Shown here in pieces: positions 1 to 7,760 of a stretch of DNA of 64,000 bases. The translations under genes were made by a program, and so were the position numbers. The stretch comes from Micromonospora sp. LH3U1. GTDB taxonomy: Bacteria; Actinomycetota; Actinomycetes; Mycobacteriales; Micromonosporaceae. How positions within the stretch are numbered: the first letter of the stretch is position 1; each line of letters starts with the position of its first letter. The notes under the pieces are model-generated. The model did not search any database and was not told the DNA's origin. It was given only the letters and a program-made list of their open reading frames with translations. Location of the stretch: NCBI RefSeq assembly GCF_028475105.1, contig NZ_CP116936.1, forward strand, positions 6,943,501 through 7,007,500, read 5' to 3'.

Positions 1-3
1 CGC

Positions 4-714
4 ATGGCAGAAATCACTGGGGATCAGCGCGTGCAGTCCGAGGTGCTGGAAGGCCTGGCGACAGCCGTCAACCACCGACGCTGGTTCATCGAGCTGGCCG
101 TGCCGTACCTCGGCGACGACCCGATCGAGATCGGTAGCGGCCTCGGTGACTACGCACTGGAATGGTCAGAGCGACTGCCCCGGTTCACCGCCACCGAGGC
201 CGACCCGGACCGGCTGGTGCAGCTCAAGGAGCGCCTCGCCGACCGACCGAACATCGATGTCCGGCAGATGCTGCTGCCCCACAACGACCGGGGCCACTAC
301 AGCGCTGCGGTCTCGTACAACGTCCTGGAGCACATCGAGGACCACGTGGGCGCGCTGAGCAGCATGCGCGACCTGGTCCGACCCGGCGGCGCCGTGATCA
401 TCATCGTGCCGGCGTTCCAGTTCGCGATGGGCCCGGCCGACATCGCCACCGGGCACGTCCGCCGCTACACGAAGAAGACGCTCGGGGCGGCGATGACCGA
501 GGCCGGCCTCACCATCGAGAAGATCCACTACGCCAACGCGTTGGGGCTGATCGGCTACTTCATGGCCACCAAGGTCTTCCGGCTGATGCCGAAGGAGGGC
601 CCGATGGTCAAGGTGTACGACACCGTCGTCCTCCCCGCCACCAAGGCCGCCGAACAACTCGTCCGCCCCCCGTTCGGCCAGTCCGTCTTCGCCGTAGCCC
701 GCGTCCCCTCCTAA
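4..714 (+). CDS. Class I SAM-dependent methyltransferase
   Basis: This is a 236-residue Rossmann-fold methyltransferase. Motif I reads EIGSGLG at residues 42-48, the acidic end of strand 2 is ATEAD at 63-67, and NVLEH (106-110) plus RPGG (126-129) are the usual post-I landmarks. The GHVRRYT stretch near residue 150 is typical of methyltransferases found beside sugar and lipid glycosyltransferases. The substrate cannot be read from sequence. A GT2 enzyme and a membrane glycosyltransferase lie 4-7 kb downstream, so a glycolipid or polyprenyl-linked substrate is possible. Only three bases precede the ATG, so an upstream start outside the window cannot be excluded. Confidence 0.85.
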   Translation: MAEITGDQRVQSEVLEGLATAVNHRRWFIELAVPYLGDDPIEIGSGLGDYALEWSERLPRFTATEADPDRLVQLKERLADRPNIDVRQMLLPHNDRGHYSAAVSYNVLEHIEDHVGALSSMRDLVRPGGAVIIIVPAFQFAMGPADIATGHVRRYTKKTLGAAMTEAGLTIEKIHYANALGLIGYFMATKVFRLMPKEGPMVKVYDTVVLPATKAAEQLVRPPFGQSVFAVARVPS

Positions 715-739
715 CCCACCCCACCCCACCCTCACCCCC

Positions 740-810
740 GCGATCTTGCACTCGCGGTCGCCCTTGTGTCCCTGATGTCAGGGATGTCGGGGCAGTAAGT
801 GCAAGATCGC
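740..810. repeat. Intergenic inverted repeat, family A copy 1
   Basis: Perfect 13-bp arms GCGATCTTGCACT (740-752) and AGTGCAAGATCGC (798-810) flank a 45-base centre that itself holds a small hairpin, CCCTGA-TG-TCAGGG (770-783). A C-rich tract precedes the element and a G-rich one follows it. It sits between the convergent methyltransferase and PEBP genes. A related element in the opposite orientation lies at 62398-62466, and the two share both the arms and the sequence just inside them. It could act as a bidirectional terminator, but the sequence sharing points to a dispersed repeat. Confidence 0.85.
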
Positions 811-825
811 CGGGGTCGAGGAGGG

Positions 826-1368
826 TTAGTCCTTGATTTGGTACGTCGGGCGGATCACCGCTCGAGCCAGGGTGTGGAACGTGAGGTTGAAGCCCACGTA
901 GGCGGGGCTGGCATCGGGGGTCAGGTCCAGGCGGTCCACGTCGACGGCGTGCACCGCGAAGACGTACCGGTGCGGGCGGTCGCCGGCCGGCGGAGCCGCC
1001 CCGCCGTAACCCTGCTCGCCGTAGTCGTTGCGGACCGAGAACGCGCCACCGAGGTCGGTGCCCGCCGCGCCACCGGCACCGCTGGGCAACTGCGTGACGT
1101 CGACCGGCACGTTCACGAGCACCCAGTGCCAGAAACCGCTGCCGGTCGGCGCGTCGGGGTCGTAGCAGGTCACCGTGAAGCTCTTCGTCTCAGCGGGAAA
1201 ATCCGACCAGGTCAGCTGCGGGGAGACGTTGTCACCCCCGGTGCTGCCATGCGCGTGCCGGGCATCCATCGGCTCACCGTTCTGCACGTCGTCACTCGTC
1301 AGCGTGAACGAGGGCAGCGTCGGCAGCAGCTCGTACGGGTCCGGGGCGATCGGTCGTTCCAGGGTCAT
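826..1368 (-). CDS. YbhB/YbcL family phosphatidylethanolamine-binding-like protein
   Basis: This is a 180-residue protein of the PEBP (Raf kinase inhibitor-like) fold. The ligand-binding signature DPDAPTGSGFWHWVLVNVP runs from residue 70 to 88, and a downstream GGAAPP...DRPHRYVF segment is the second conserved loop. The length matches the bacterial YbhB/YbcL family. No signal peptide is visible, so it is probably cytosolic. The function of bacterial members is poorly defined: small anionic ligand binding is known, enzymatic activity is not. It converges on the preceding methyltransferase across repeat 740-810, and its own promoter region is the short gap before the small ORF at 1512. Confidence 0.9.
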   Translation of the reverse strand: MTLERPIAPDPYELLPTLPSFTLTSDDVQNGEPMDARHAHGSTGGDNVSPQLTWSDFPAETKSFTVTCYDPDAPTGSGFWHWVLVNVPVDVTQLPSGAGGAAGTDLGGAFSVRNDYGEQGYGGAAPPAGDRPHRYVFAVHAVDVDRLDLTPDASPAYVGFNLTFHTLARAVIRPTYQIKD

Positions 1369-1511
1369 CGGGACGCGTCCTTCCGGTGTGCGGAGTTACC
1401 AGCCCCTTCTTACCCCGCCGCGGCCCCTCCGACGACCGGAAGCACGCGCTGACCGACGGTGGTTTCCCGGAGCTACGGTTGAGTTCGGGCAACGTTCCTC
1501 AGGGGGACACC

Positions 1512-1667
1512 GTGGCCGGAATCTGGCGGGACTTCGTGACAGCCGTCCTCACCGCGTTCCGCCGCCAGGACGAGCGAGCCATCGCCGAGGAACGCCGACG
1601 CGCGGTCGAGCGACTGGCCGAGGAGACGATCCGCCGGGACCGGCGGGCCGCAGACCCGCCGGAGTGA
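1512..1667 (+). CDS. Small hypothetical protein, charged helix
   Basis: This is a 51-residue ORF starting at GTG 1512, with a good AGGGGG ribosome site about 5 bases upstream. The product begins hydrophobic (AGIWRDFVTAVLTAFRRQD) and continues as a strongly charged arginine/glutamate helix of the type EERRRAVERLAEETIRRDRR, compatible with a short coiled coil. The frame upstream of the GTG has no ribosome site. I do not recognise a family. The stop codon lies inside the first copy of a 17-bp tandem repeat (1651-1701), so the C-terminus may vary between strains. Confidence 0.5.
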   Translation: MAGIWRDFVTAVLTAFRRQDERAIAEERRRAVERLAEETIRRDRRAADPPE

Positions 1668-1701
1668 CAGACCCGCCGGAGTGACAGACCCGCCGGAGCG
1701 A
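1651..1701. repeat. 17-bp tandem repeat, three copies
   Basis: Three adjacent copies of CAGACCCGCCGGAGTGA occupy 1651-1667, 1668-1684 and 1685-1701; the third has one change, C for T near its end. The repeat unit contains a TGA, and the first copy supplies the stop of the small ORF 1512-1667. Because 17 is not a multiple of three, copy-number change would not extend that ORF. Confidence 0.9.
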
Positions 1702-1871
1702 CCGGAACTCCGGATGCCGAGCCGCCCCGGGGTTGACGGTGACGATGTCCTGATGGGGCGGATCTTCGGGGGCACGGCCGGTGGCGTTACGAGGCGTGGG
1801 TTTCGGTCGCGTAAGGGCGAGGAACTTTCAACCTTCCCCGTGACGGGGGAGGTCGGTGAGCTAATGGATGC

Positions 1872-2270
1872 GTGAAAGTTCTCGCGATCATCGTCGGCGG
1901 CGGCATCGGTGCCACCCTGCGATACGTCCTGTGGCTCAATTTCGCCGCAGCCACGCCACCGCACTTCCCCTGGGTCACTTTCATGATCAACATCGTGGGC
2001 GCCTTCGCCCTCGGGGCCGTGATGACGCTGCTCGCGGCGCACCGACTGCCGGGGCCATGGGGCAAACCATTCCTCTCCACCGGACTCATCGGCGGCTTCA
2101 CGACCTGGTCGCACTTCATCGTCGAGTCCGATCAACTGATCGGGGCGCGGCGTAGCGGGCTGGCCATCATCTACATCGTCGTGAGCATCGTCGGCGGAGT
2201 CATCGCCGCAGCGCTCGGCGCTCGCCTCGCGGAACTCAAGGTGGGCCATCCGACAACCGGGCGGGCGTGA
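1872..2270 (+). CDS. crcB: Fluoride efflux channel CrcB (Fluc), first subunit
   Basis: This is a 132-residue, four-helix membrane protein of the Fluc/CrcB family, which exports fluoride passively across the inner membrane. Visible signatures are GGGIGATLRY near the N-terminus, TFMINIVGAFALG for the central helix, and STGLIGGFTTWSHF for the TM3 break that carries the conserved phenylalanine/threonine track. The start is GTG 1872; no ATG in frame is better placed. It overlaps a second crcB directly downstream, the usual arrangement where two halves form an antiparallel heterodimer. I see no convincing fluoride riboswitch in the 200 bases upstream. Confidence 0.93.
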   Translation: MKVLAIIVGGGIGATLRYVLWLNFAAATPPHFPWVTFMINIVGAFALGAVMTLLAAHRLPGPWGKPFLSTGLIGGFTTWSHFIVESDQLIGARRSGLAIIYIVVSIVGGVIAAALGARLAELKVGHPTTGRA

Positions 2271-2665
2271 TGTGGCTCGGCATCGGAGTGTTCCTGGCTG
2301 GCGGGCTCGGGGCGCTGGCGCGCGCCGGAGTCGACGCGGCGGTGAAGCCCTGGTGGGCAGCACGTGTCTCCGGGTCCAGCAAAGCCTTCCCGGCCAGCAC
2401 TTTCTTGATCAATGTCTCGGGCGCCTTCCTGCTCGGCATCATCACCGGCTATGCCGTGAAGAACGTCACCGGTGGGGCGCAGGACTTCACCACGATCGTC
2501 GGCGTCGGCTTCATCGCCGCCTACACCACCTTCTCCACCGAGGAGTGGCACACGCTGGGACTACTGCGCAAGAACGCGGCGGTCGAGGCGTTCAACGTGC
2601 TCGCCAGCCTCGGTGCGAGCCTCGTGCTGGCCGCGTTCGGCCTCTGGCTCGGCAGCCAGATCTAG
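2270..2665 (+). CDS. crcB: Fluoride efflux channel CrcB (Fluc), second subunit
   Basis: The second CrcB/Fluc subunit has 131 residues from ATG 2270, which shares one base with the stop of the first copy; GTG 2267 directly before it is also possible. It shows GGLGALARAG, STFLINVSGAFLLG and GFIAAYTTFSTEEW, the same landmarks as its neighbour but clearly diverged, including TTFST in place of TTWSH. Paired divergent copies normally assemble as a heterodimer with opposite membrane orientation. The two genes are certainly co-transcribed. The tRNA-Ser gene follows on the other strand. Confidence 0.93.
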   Translation: MWLGIGVFLAGGLGALARAGVDAAVKPWWAARVSGSSKAFPASTFLINVSGAFLLGIITGYAVKNVTGGAQDFTTIVGVGFIAAYTTFSTEEWHTLGLLRKNAAVEAFNVLASLGASLVLAAFGLWLGSQI

Positions 2666-2685
2666 CGAAACGGGAACGGGAAGAG

Positions 2686-2772
2686 CGGAGGGTGTGGGAT
2701 TCGAACCCACGAAGACATCGCTGCCTTACCGGTTTTCAAGACCAGCGCCATCGGCCACTAGGCGAACCCTCC
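2686..2772 (-). tRNA. tRNA-Ser(UGA)
   Basis: This 87-nt tRNA gene is read on the minus strand. The 7-bp acceptor stem is GGAGGGT paired with ACCCTCC. The anticodon loop CTTGAAA, flanked by CTGGT and ACCGG, gives anticodon TGA, reading UCA serine. A long variable arm (between ACCGG and the T arm) fits a class II serine tRNA, and the T loop has TTCGAAT. The 3' CCA is not encoded. No tRNA-associated integrase or duplicated 3' end was seen nearby. Confidence 0.95.
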
Positions 2773-2944
2773 TGGGCCGCCACCCGCAGGTGAACGACCA
2801 CGCATAGTCTGCCACGGCTCCCGTCGGGCGGCCCGGCGTCCCTCCCCGAATGCGCCGGCCAGGCGGGCTGGACAATCCACAGTGGTCGGCGGCATGAGCT
2901 GGGTGCGCCTGCGGCGCGCTGGGGCGTCGGGTAAGACTGAGCCC

Positions 2945-3919
2945 ATGCGAGCCATCACCATTCCGCAGCCCGGTGGACCCGATGCACTGGTCTGGGCCGA
3001 GGTGCCCGACCCCGAGCCAGGCCCCGGCGAGGTGATCGTGGATGTGCGGGCCAGCGGCGTCAACCGCGCTGACCTGCTGCAACGGCAGGGGCACTACCCG
3101 CCGCCGCCGGGCGCACCCGCGTACCCCGGCTTGGAGTGTTCTGGGGTGATCACCGTGGTCGGCGCGGAGGTCGTCGGGTGGGCGGTCGGGCAGCAGGTCT
3201 GCGCGCTGCTGGCCGGCGGCGGGTACGCCGAGCGGGTCGCGGTCCCGGCCGGGCAGTTGCTGCCGGTGCCGGCCTGCGACCCGGTCGACGCTGGCGCGCT
3301 GCCCGAGGTGGCCTGCACGGTCTGGTCGAACCTGGTCCAGGTGGCGGGGCTCAGCGCCGGTGACACGCTGCTGGTGCACGGCGGCGGCAGCGGGATCGGC
3401 ACCTTCGCGATTCAGCTCGGGTCGGCCCTCGGCGCTACCGTCCTGACCACCGCGCGGGCGGCCAAACACTCGCGGCTGCGCGAGCTGGGCGCGTCCCACC
3501 TGATCGACTACCAGGAGCAGGACTTCGTCGAGGAGGTTCGGCACGCCACCGATGGTCACGGGGCCGATGTCATCCTCGACATCATGGGTGGGTCCTACCT
3601 GGGCCGGAACGTCTCCGCGCTGGCCACCGGCGGGCGGCTGGTGACGATCGGGATGCAGGGTGGGCGTAAAGCCGAGTTGGATCTTGGCGCGCTGATGACC
3701 AAGCGGGCGAGCGTCGCCGCGACGTCGCTACGCTCCCGACCGCTCGCGGAGAAGGCGGAGATCGTCCAGGGCGTACGGGACGAGGTGTGGCCGTTGATCG
3801 AGACCGGCAGGATCCGACCTGTCGTGGACCGGCGGCTGCCGATGTCCGAGGCGGCGGAGGCGCACCGGCGCGTCGAGTCGAACGATCACTTCGGCAAGGT
3901 GCTGCTCACGCGCGGGTGA
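2945..3919 (+). CDS. Zinc-independent NAD(P)H quinone oxidoreductase (MDR family)
   Basis: This is a 324-residue medium-chain dehydrogenase/reductase of the quinone oxidoreductase type. The N-terminal GroES-like half has SGVNRADLLQRQGHYPPPP (about 38-55), a hallmark of the PIG3-like quinone reductases, and no zinc-binding cysteine set. The NADPH site is HGGGSGIG at 145-152, followed by the usual GA..L..TAR segment. It would reduce quinones or similar electrophiles with NADPH in the cytosol. ATG 2945 was chosen over GTG 2882 because the family begins MRAI. The redox regulator SoxR is encoded next to it, convergently; a shared redox theme is suggestive only. Confidence 0.9.
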   Translation: MRAITIPQPGGPDALVWAEVPDPEPGPGEVIVDVRASGVNRADLLQRQGHYPPPPGAPAYPGLECSGVITVVGAEVVGWAVGQQVCALLAGGGYAERVAVPAGQLLPVPACDPVDAGALPEVACTVWSNLVQVAGLSAGDTLLVHGGGSGIGTFAIQLGSALGATVLTTARAAKHSRLRELGASHLIDYQEQDFVEEVRHATDGHGADVILDIMGGSYLGRNVSALATGGRLVTIGMQGGRKAELDLGALMTKRASVAATSLRSRPLAEKAEIVQGVRDEVWPLIETGRIRPVVDRRLPMSEAAEAHRRVESNDHFGKVLLTRG

Positions 3920-3964
3920 CGCAGGCGGGCGAAGGGCTGGTCGCTCGGGTGACGCGCGCTGGCG

Positions 3965-4438
3965 TCAGGCGGGCGAGTCCGCCGGCGTGGGGTCCTCGGT
4001 CGGTCGGGGCAGCATCAGTCGGGCACCCGGCCCTTCGCCGGCCAGGGCGTCCTCAGGGTTGTAGAGCGCGCAGCGCTGCATGGAGAGGCAGCCGCAGCCG
4101 ATGCAGCCGTCCAGATCGTCGCGGAGCTTGGCGAGCAGTCGGATCTTCTCGTCCAACCGGCCCCGCCAGTCGGCGGAGAGTCGCGCCCAGTCCTGTGGGC
4201 TGGGCGTGCGGGCTTCGGGGAGCGAGTCCAGTGCCGCACGGATCTCGTCGAGCGAGACGCCGACCTGCTGGGAGATCCGGATGAAGGCGACCCGCCGCAA
4301 CTCGGCGCGGGCGTACCGGCGCTGGTTACCGCCGGTACGGTCGGCGCGGATCAGCCCGAGTCGCTCGTAGTAGCGCAGCGCCGACGGCGCCACGCCGGAG
4401 CGGACGGACAACTCGCCGATCGTCAGTAGATCCAGCAT
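3965..4438 (-). CDS. soxR: Redox-sensitive transcriptional activator SoxR
   Basis: This is a 157-residue MerR-family regulator with a winged helix-turn-helix at the N-terminus (LTIGELSVRSGVAPSALRYY), a dimerisation helix, and the [2Fe-2S] cysteine motif C112-x2-C115-x-C117-x5-C123. That spacing is identical to the SoxR cluster and distinguishes it from other MerR proteins. Oxidation of the cluster by redox-cycling compounds is known to activate SoxR. The start is ATG 4438, with AAGGA about 8 bases upstream; GTG 4441 is the alternative. A perfect 24-bp palindrome lies directly upstream and suggests autoregulation. No complete divergent target gene follows it. Confidence 0.95.
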   Translation of the reverse strand: MLDLLTIGELSVRSGVAPSALRYYERLGLIRADRTGGNQRRYARAELRRVAFIRISQQVGVSLDEIRAALDSLPEARTPSPQDWARLSADWRGRLDEKIRLLAKLRDDLDGCIGCGCLSMQRCALYNPEDALAGEGPGARLMLPRPTEDPTPADSPA

Positions 4439-4449
4439 CACCAGGTCCT

Positions 4450-4473
4450 TGAGTTGAAGTGCACTTCAACTCA
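4450..4473. promoter_or_regulatory. SoxR-type palindromic operator
   Basis: A perfect 24-bp palindrome is centred on TGCAC with arms TGAGTTGAAGTG and CACTTCAACTCA, lying 12 bases upstream of the soxR start. Long perfect dyads between promoter elements are typical of MerR-family operators, and the location next to soxR makes SoxR the obvious ligand. On the plus strand a potential start ATG 4486 lies 13 bases beyond it, but only a short remnant frame follows. Confidence 0.75.
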
Positions 4474-4544
4474 GAGAGTAGTGGCATGGCCACCACACCG
4501 ACCACCGACAGCGGCTCCCGGGCCGACGCTCGTTGTTTCTGGGA

Positions 4545-5252
4545 TCAGCGGGCGGGTGCGGCGGCGGGACGGCGGCGGGCGCGTTCGCGACCGAGGATCC
4601 AGATCGCCTCGACGCCGTCCTTCCAGGTGATCTTCTTGCCCTCTTCCCGGCCACGTGCCCGGTAGCTGATTGGCACCTCGTACGGCCGGATCCGGCGGCG
4701 CAGCAGCTTGCCGGTCACCTCGGCCTCCATGCCGAAGCCGCGCGAGCGCACCTCAAGCGACCGGTAGAGCGCCACCGGCATCAGCTTGAAGCAGGTCTCC
4801 AGGTCACCGATGTACGAGTTGAACAGCACGTTGGCCGCCATCGTGACGCCCTTGTTGCCCATCACGTACCAGAAGCTGTAGGCGCTGTGGCTGCCGAAGG
4901 TGCGATTGCCGTAGACCACCGTGGCCCGCCCGTCGAGCACCGGGTCGAGCAGCTTGGGGATGTCCTGCGGGTCGTACTCCAGGTCGGCGTCGAGGATGAC
5001 CATGTAGTCGCCCTCCGCGCTGTCGACCGCCGTCTTGATGGCGGCACCCTTGCCGGCGTTGCGCTGGTGGGTGATGACCCGCAGGCGTGCGTCGTCGGCG
5101 CGGCCGAGGACCTCGCCGGTGCCGTCCCGGCTGCCGTCGTCGACGACGACGAGCTCGATCTCGCAGGGGTAGTCAACCGCCAATGCCTGCTTGAGGGCAT
5201 CCGCGATGCGTTCTTCCTCGTTGTAGACCGGCATGAGGATCGAGAGCTTCAC
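4545..5252 (-). CDS. Family 2 glycosyltransferase, dolichol-phosphate mannosyltransferase-like
   Basis: This is a 235-residue GT-A fold enzyme. MKLSILMPVYNEEERI opens the domain, VVDDGSRDGT lies at 36-45 for nucleotide binding, and the metal-binding DADLEYDP is at 88-95. The family transfers a sugar from a nucleotide donor to a polyprenyl phosphate or related lipid on the cytosolic face. GTG 5252 is preferred because GGAG lies 6 bases before it; GTG 5264 is the alternative. The gene is divergent from a large membrane glycosyltransferase-like protein at 5377. Together they could make and then use a polyprenyl-phosphate sugar. Confidence 0.88.
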   Translation of the reverse strand: MKLSILMPVYNEEERIADALKQALAVDYPCEIELVVVDDGSRDGTGEVLGRADDARLRVITHQRNAGKGAAIKTAVDSAEGDYMVILDADLEYDPQDIPKLLDPVLDGRATVVYGNRTFGSHSAYSFWYVMGNKGVTMAANVLFNSYIGDLETCFKLMPVALYRSLEVRSRGFGMEAEVTGKLLRRRIRPYEVPISYRARGREEGKKITWKDGVEAIWILGRERARRRPAAAPAR

Positions 5253-5376
5253 GGAAATCTCCACGGTGGCGGCGACACGTCAGGCATAGCCTAGCCTGGT
5301 TGGATTGCGCGTCGCTTGCCGCCACCGTCGGGCCGTCGGCGTGGCGGGCGCAGGCCGATGGTGTTTACTTCGCGCC

Positions 5377-7596
5377 ATGTCGGCTGCCGGCTCCCTGCTC
5401 GCGGCGGTTCCCGCCGCCGCGGTGCTCCTGCTCACCGCCGCGATGAGGCCGCGCGCGGCCGGCGCGGTGGCACCGCTGCCGCTCGCCGTGGTGCGCGCCG
5501 CCCTGCTCAGCGGGGCGTACGCGGTGCTCGTCGTCGAACTTCTCGGCGCGTTGCACGCGCTGACCCGGCCGGCGTTCGCTGCCGCCTGGCTGCTCTTCCT
5601 GGCCGCTGCCGCGACAGCAGTCGGTGTGCGGCGACGACGAGCCCCGCGTCTCGCGCAGCCGCCCACCGCCACACCGCAACCGGTGCCGGTCGGCGCCGGG
5701 GTGTCCGGTGGCAGCCCCGAGACGACCACCCCGGCCGTCGAGCACGGTGCGGCCGGGCCCGACGCCGCACCGAACCGGACCGGTCGGGCACCCTCCGGCC
5801 TGCTCGCCGTGGCGCTCGACACCTGGCGTACGGCAGGTCGGGGCGAGCGGCTGCTCGCCGGCACGATCGGCGGGCTGGTCCTGGTGGAGTTGCTGGTCGC
5901 GCTGCTGGCCGAGCCGAACAACTTCGACTCGCAGACGTACCACCTGCCGAAGGTGGAGCACTGGGTGGCCCAGGGCGACCTGGACTTCTGGCCCACCGCC
6001 ATCCACCGGCAGGTGACCATCCCGCCCGGAGCCGAGTACCTGCTGCTGCACCTACGCCTGCTCACCGGTGGGGATCATCTGTACAACCTGGTGCAGTGGG
6101 CGGCCGGAGTGGTCTGCCTCCTGGTGGCCGCACGGATCACCGCGCAACTCGGCGGCGGCCGGAGGGCCCAGTTGCTCACCGCGTTCGTGCTGGCGACCAC
6201 GCCGATGGTGGTGCTCCAGGCGACCAGCACGCAGACCGACCTGGTCTGCGCGGCGTGGGTGGCCTGCGCGGCGACCCTGGTGCTGGACGGGCTGCGCCGG
6301 CGGACCGGCTGGGGCACGGTGCTCGGGTTGGGTGCGGCCACCGGCCTGACCGCGGTGACCAAGACCAGCGGCCTGATCGCGGTCGGCCCGCTGCTGGTGC
6401 TCTGGGGATTGGCCCAGCTCAGGCTGGCCCGGGCCGAGAGCACGACACCGGCTGGGGCTGCTAGCCCGGCTACGGCTACCGGGGATCGGCGGTGCCGGGC
6501 GGTTGGCGGGCTGGCCCGCACGGTCAGCGGTTCGGTGCTGATCCTGCTGGTCGCGGCCGTGGTGGTCGGCCCGTTCCTGGCCCGGGTGACCGCCGAGTTC
6601 GGGCACCCACTGGGGCCACCCCGGCTCCGCGAGTCGATCCCGATGGAACGGCACGACCCGGCGTCGATCCTGGTCAACGCTCTACGGATCGGGCACACGG
6701 CGTTCGACACGCCGCTGGCGCCCCTACGCCGGGCCGGAGCTGAGGTGATCATCGACGGCGCGGACGCGATCGGAGTCGACGCGCAGGCCCGCGCGATCAC
6801 CTTCGGTCGGGAGGTCTTTCCGGTGCCGGCCTGGTATCCGGACGAGGACCGGGTGGCGTTTCCCCTGGCCGGGGCACTGGCGGTGATCGGTGCGGTCGTC
6901 GCGCTCGCCCGTCCGCGCCGGATCGACGCCGAGCAGACCGGGCCACTGCGCGCGTACGCGGTGGTGGTGCTGACCACCGTCCTGCTGCACACCTCGATGA
7001 TCAAGTGGCAGCCGTGGGGAAATCGGCTGATCCTCTACGCCCTGGTGCTCGCGGTGCCGCTGGCCGGGCTCTGGCTGGACGCGCTTCTCCGTCGGCGGTC
7101 GGGTGGCGCCGCGGCGGCGGTCGGCCACGGGTGGCGGTCGGTGGCCACGCTGGCGGCCGTCTCCATGCTGGCCGCCTCGGCGTTGGCCGGGGTGCTCGCC
7201 CTGTCGTACGGCTTTCCACGGCGGCTGGTCGGCGCTGGCTCGGTCTTCACCACCTCGGACTGGGACACCCGGTTCCTACGCCGCCCACAGTGGGCCGACG
7301 AGTTCCGCTGGGCCGCGACGGCGGTCCGCGACAGTGGTGCCCGACGGATCGGGCTGGTCGAGCAGAACGACAACTGGGAGTACCCGTGGTGGTTGCTGCT
7401 GCGGCAGCCGGACGGACGCTCGCCGGAACTGGTGGCGTTGCAGTCGGTGCTGCCGGATCGGCCGCCGGCCGATCCCTCCTCGGTCGACGCGATCGTCTGC
7501 ACCGGTAGTCAGCCGGCCTGCGCGAAGCTGGTGCCGGCCGGCTGGCGGCTGGAGTTTCGCGGTTACGTCGGTTACGCGCTGCCGCCAGGCCGCTGA
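5377..7596 (+). CDS. Large multi-pass membrane protein, GT-C/GT39-like glycosyltransferase
   Basis: This is a 739-residue protein with many hydrophobic segments. After two N-terminal helices and an alanine/proline-rich linker (about 85-140), a conserved luminal loop reads AEPNNFDSQTYHLPKVEHW, followed by a WPT..IHRQ stretch. An early acidic loop of this kind is typical of GT-C enzymes that use polyprenyl-phosphate sugars. Several more membrane spans and a soluble C-terminal portion follow. I assign it to GT39-like proteins by this architecture, not by a diagnostic motif. The start at ATG 5377 is chosen over TTG/GTG codons upstream that lack a ribosome site. It is divergent from the GT2 gene. 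Confidence 0.72.
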   Translation: MSAAGSLLAAVPAAAVLLLTAAMRPRAAGAVAPLPLAVVRAALLSGAYAVLVVELLGALHALTRPAFAAAWLLFLAAAATAVGVRRRRAPRLAQPPTATPQPVPVGAGVSGGSPETTTPAVEHGAAGPDAAPNRTGRAPSGLLAVALDTWRTAGRGERLLAGTIGGLVLVELLVALLAEPNNFDSQTYHLPKVEHWVAQGDLDFWPTAIHRQVTIPPGAEYLLLHLRLLTGGDHLYNLVQWAAGVVCLLVAARITAQLGGGRRAQLLTAFVLATTPMVVLQATSTQTDLVCAAWVACAATLVLDGLRRRTGWGTVLGLGAATGLTAVTKTSGLIAVGPLLVLWGLAQLRLARAESTTPAGAASPATATGDRRCRAVGGLARTVSGSVLILLVAAVVVGPFLARVTAEFGHPLGPPRLRESIPMERHDPASILVNALRIGHTAFDTPLAPLRRAGAEVIIDGADAIGVDAQARAITFGREVFPVPAWYPDEDRVAFPLAGALAVIGAVVALARPRRIDAEQTGPLRAYAVVVLTTVLLHTSMIKWQPWGNRLILYALVLAVPLAGLWLDALLRRRSGGAAAAVGHGWRSVATLAAVSMLAASALAGVLALSYGFPRRLVGAGSVFTTSDWDTRFLRRPQWADEFRWAATAVRDSGARRIGLVEQNDNWEYPWWLLLRQPDGRSPELVALQSVLPDRPPADPSSVDAIVCTGSQPACAKLVPAGWRLEFRGYVGYALPPGR

Positions 7597-7624
7597 CCCA
7601 GCGGAGCCGCTGCCGAGCAGCGTG

Positions 7625-7650
7625 CCGCCCGGATAGTCCGATCCGGGCGG
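7625..7650 (+). terminator. Stem-loop terminator after the membrane glycosyltransferase gene
   Basis: Ten-base arms CCGCCCGGAT (7625-7634) and ATCCGGGCGG (7641-7650) are separated by AGTCCG and followed by TTCAG. The hairpin begins 29 bases after the stop codon. No long T-run is present, which is usual in high-GC actinobacteria. Confidence 0.7.
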
Positions 7651-7704
7651 TTCAGCATTCCGCGCCCAAGAATCCGAGGCGCATTCACATCCATTGATCC
7701 GCAC

Positions 7705-7720
7705 GTTACCGTCTGGTAAC
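7705..7720. promoter_or_regulatory. Palindromic operator candidate GTTACC-N4-GGTAAC
   Basis: A perfect inverted repeat with 6-bp arms (GTTACC, GGTAAC) around GTCT lies 41 bases before the start of the secreted SGNH hydrolase, where a promoter would be expected. The regulator is unknown; TetR- or GntR-type proteins bind dyads of this size. Confidence 0.45.
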
Positions 7721-7760
7721 TCAATCGACGTCCCGCGATTGAGCCGAAAGGAGTGCGTCG

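Noticed and set aside
1702..1871. Possible fluoride riboswitch in the crcB leader
   Set aside because: A CTGATGG string and a GGATGCC string are present, but I could not arrange the consensus stems and pseudoknot around them. The resemblance is too weak without a covariance search.
1681..1875. 64-residue ORF between the tandem repeat and crcB
   Set aside because: It starts inside the tandem repeat, has no ribosome site, overlaps the crcB start and has no recognisable features.
2686..2772. tRNA gene as an integration site of a genomic island
   Set aside because: There is no integrase, no direct repeat of the tRNA 3' end and no composition change next to it.
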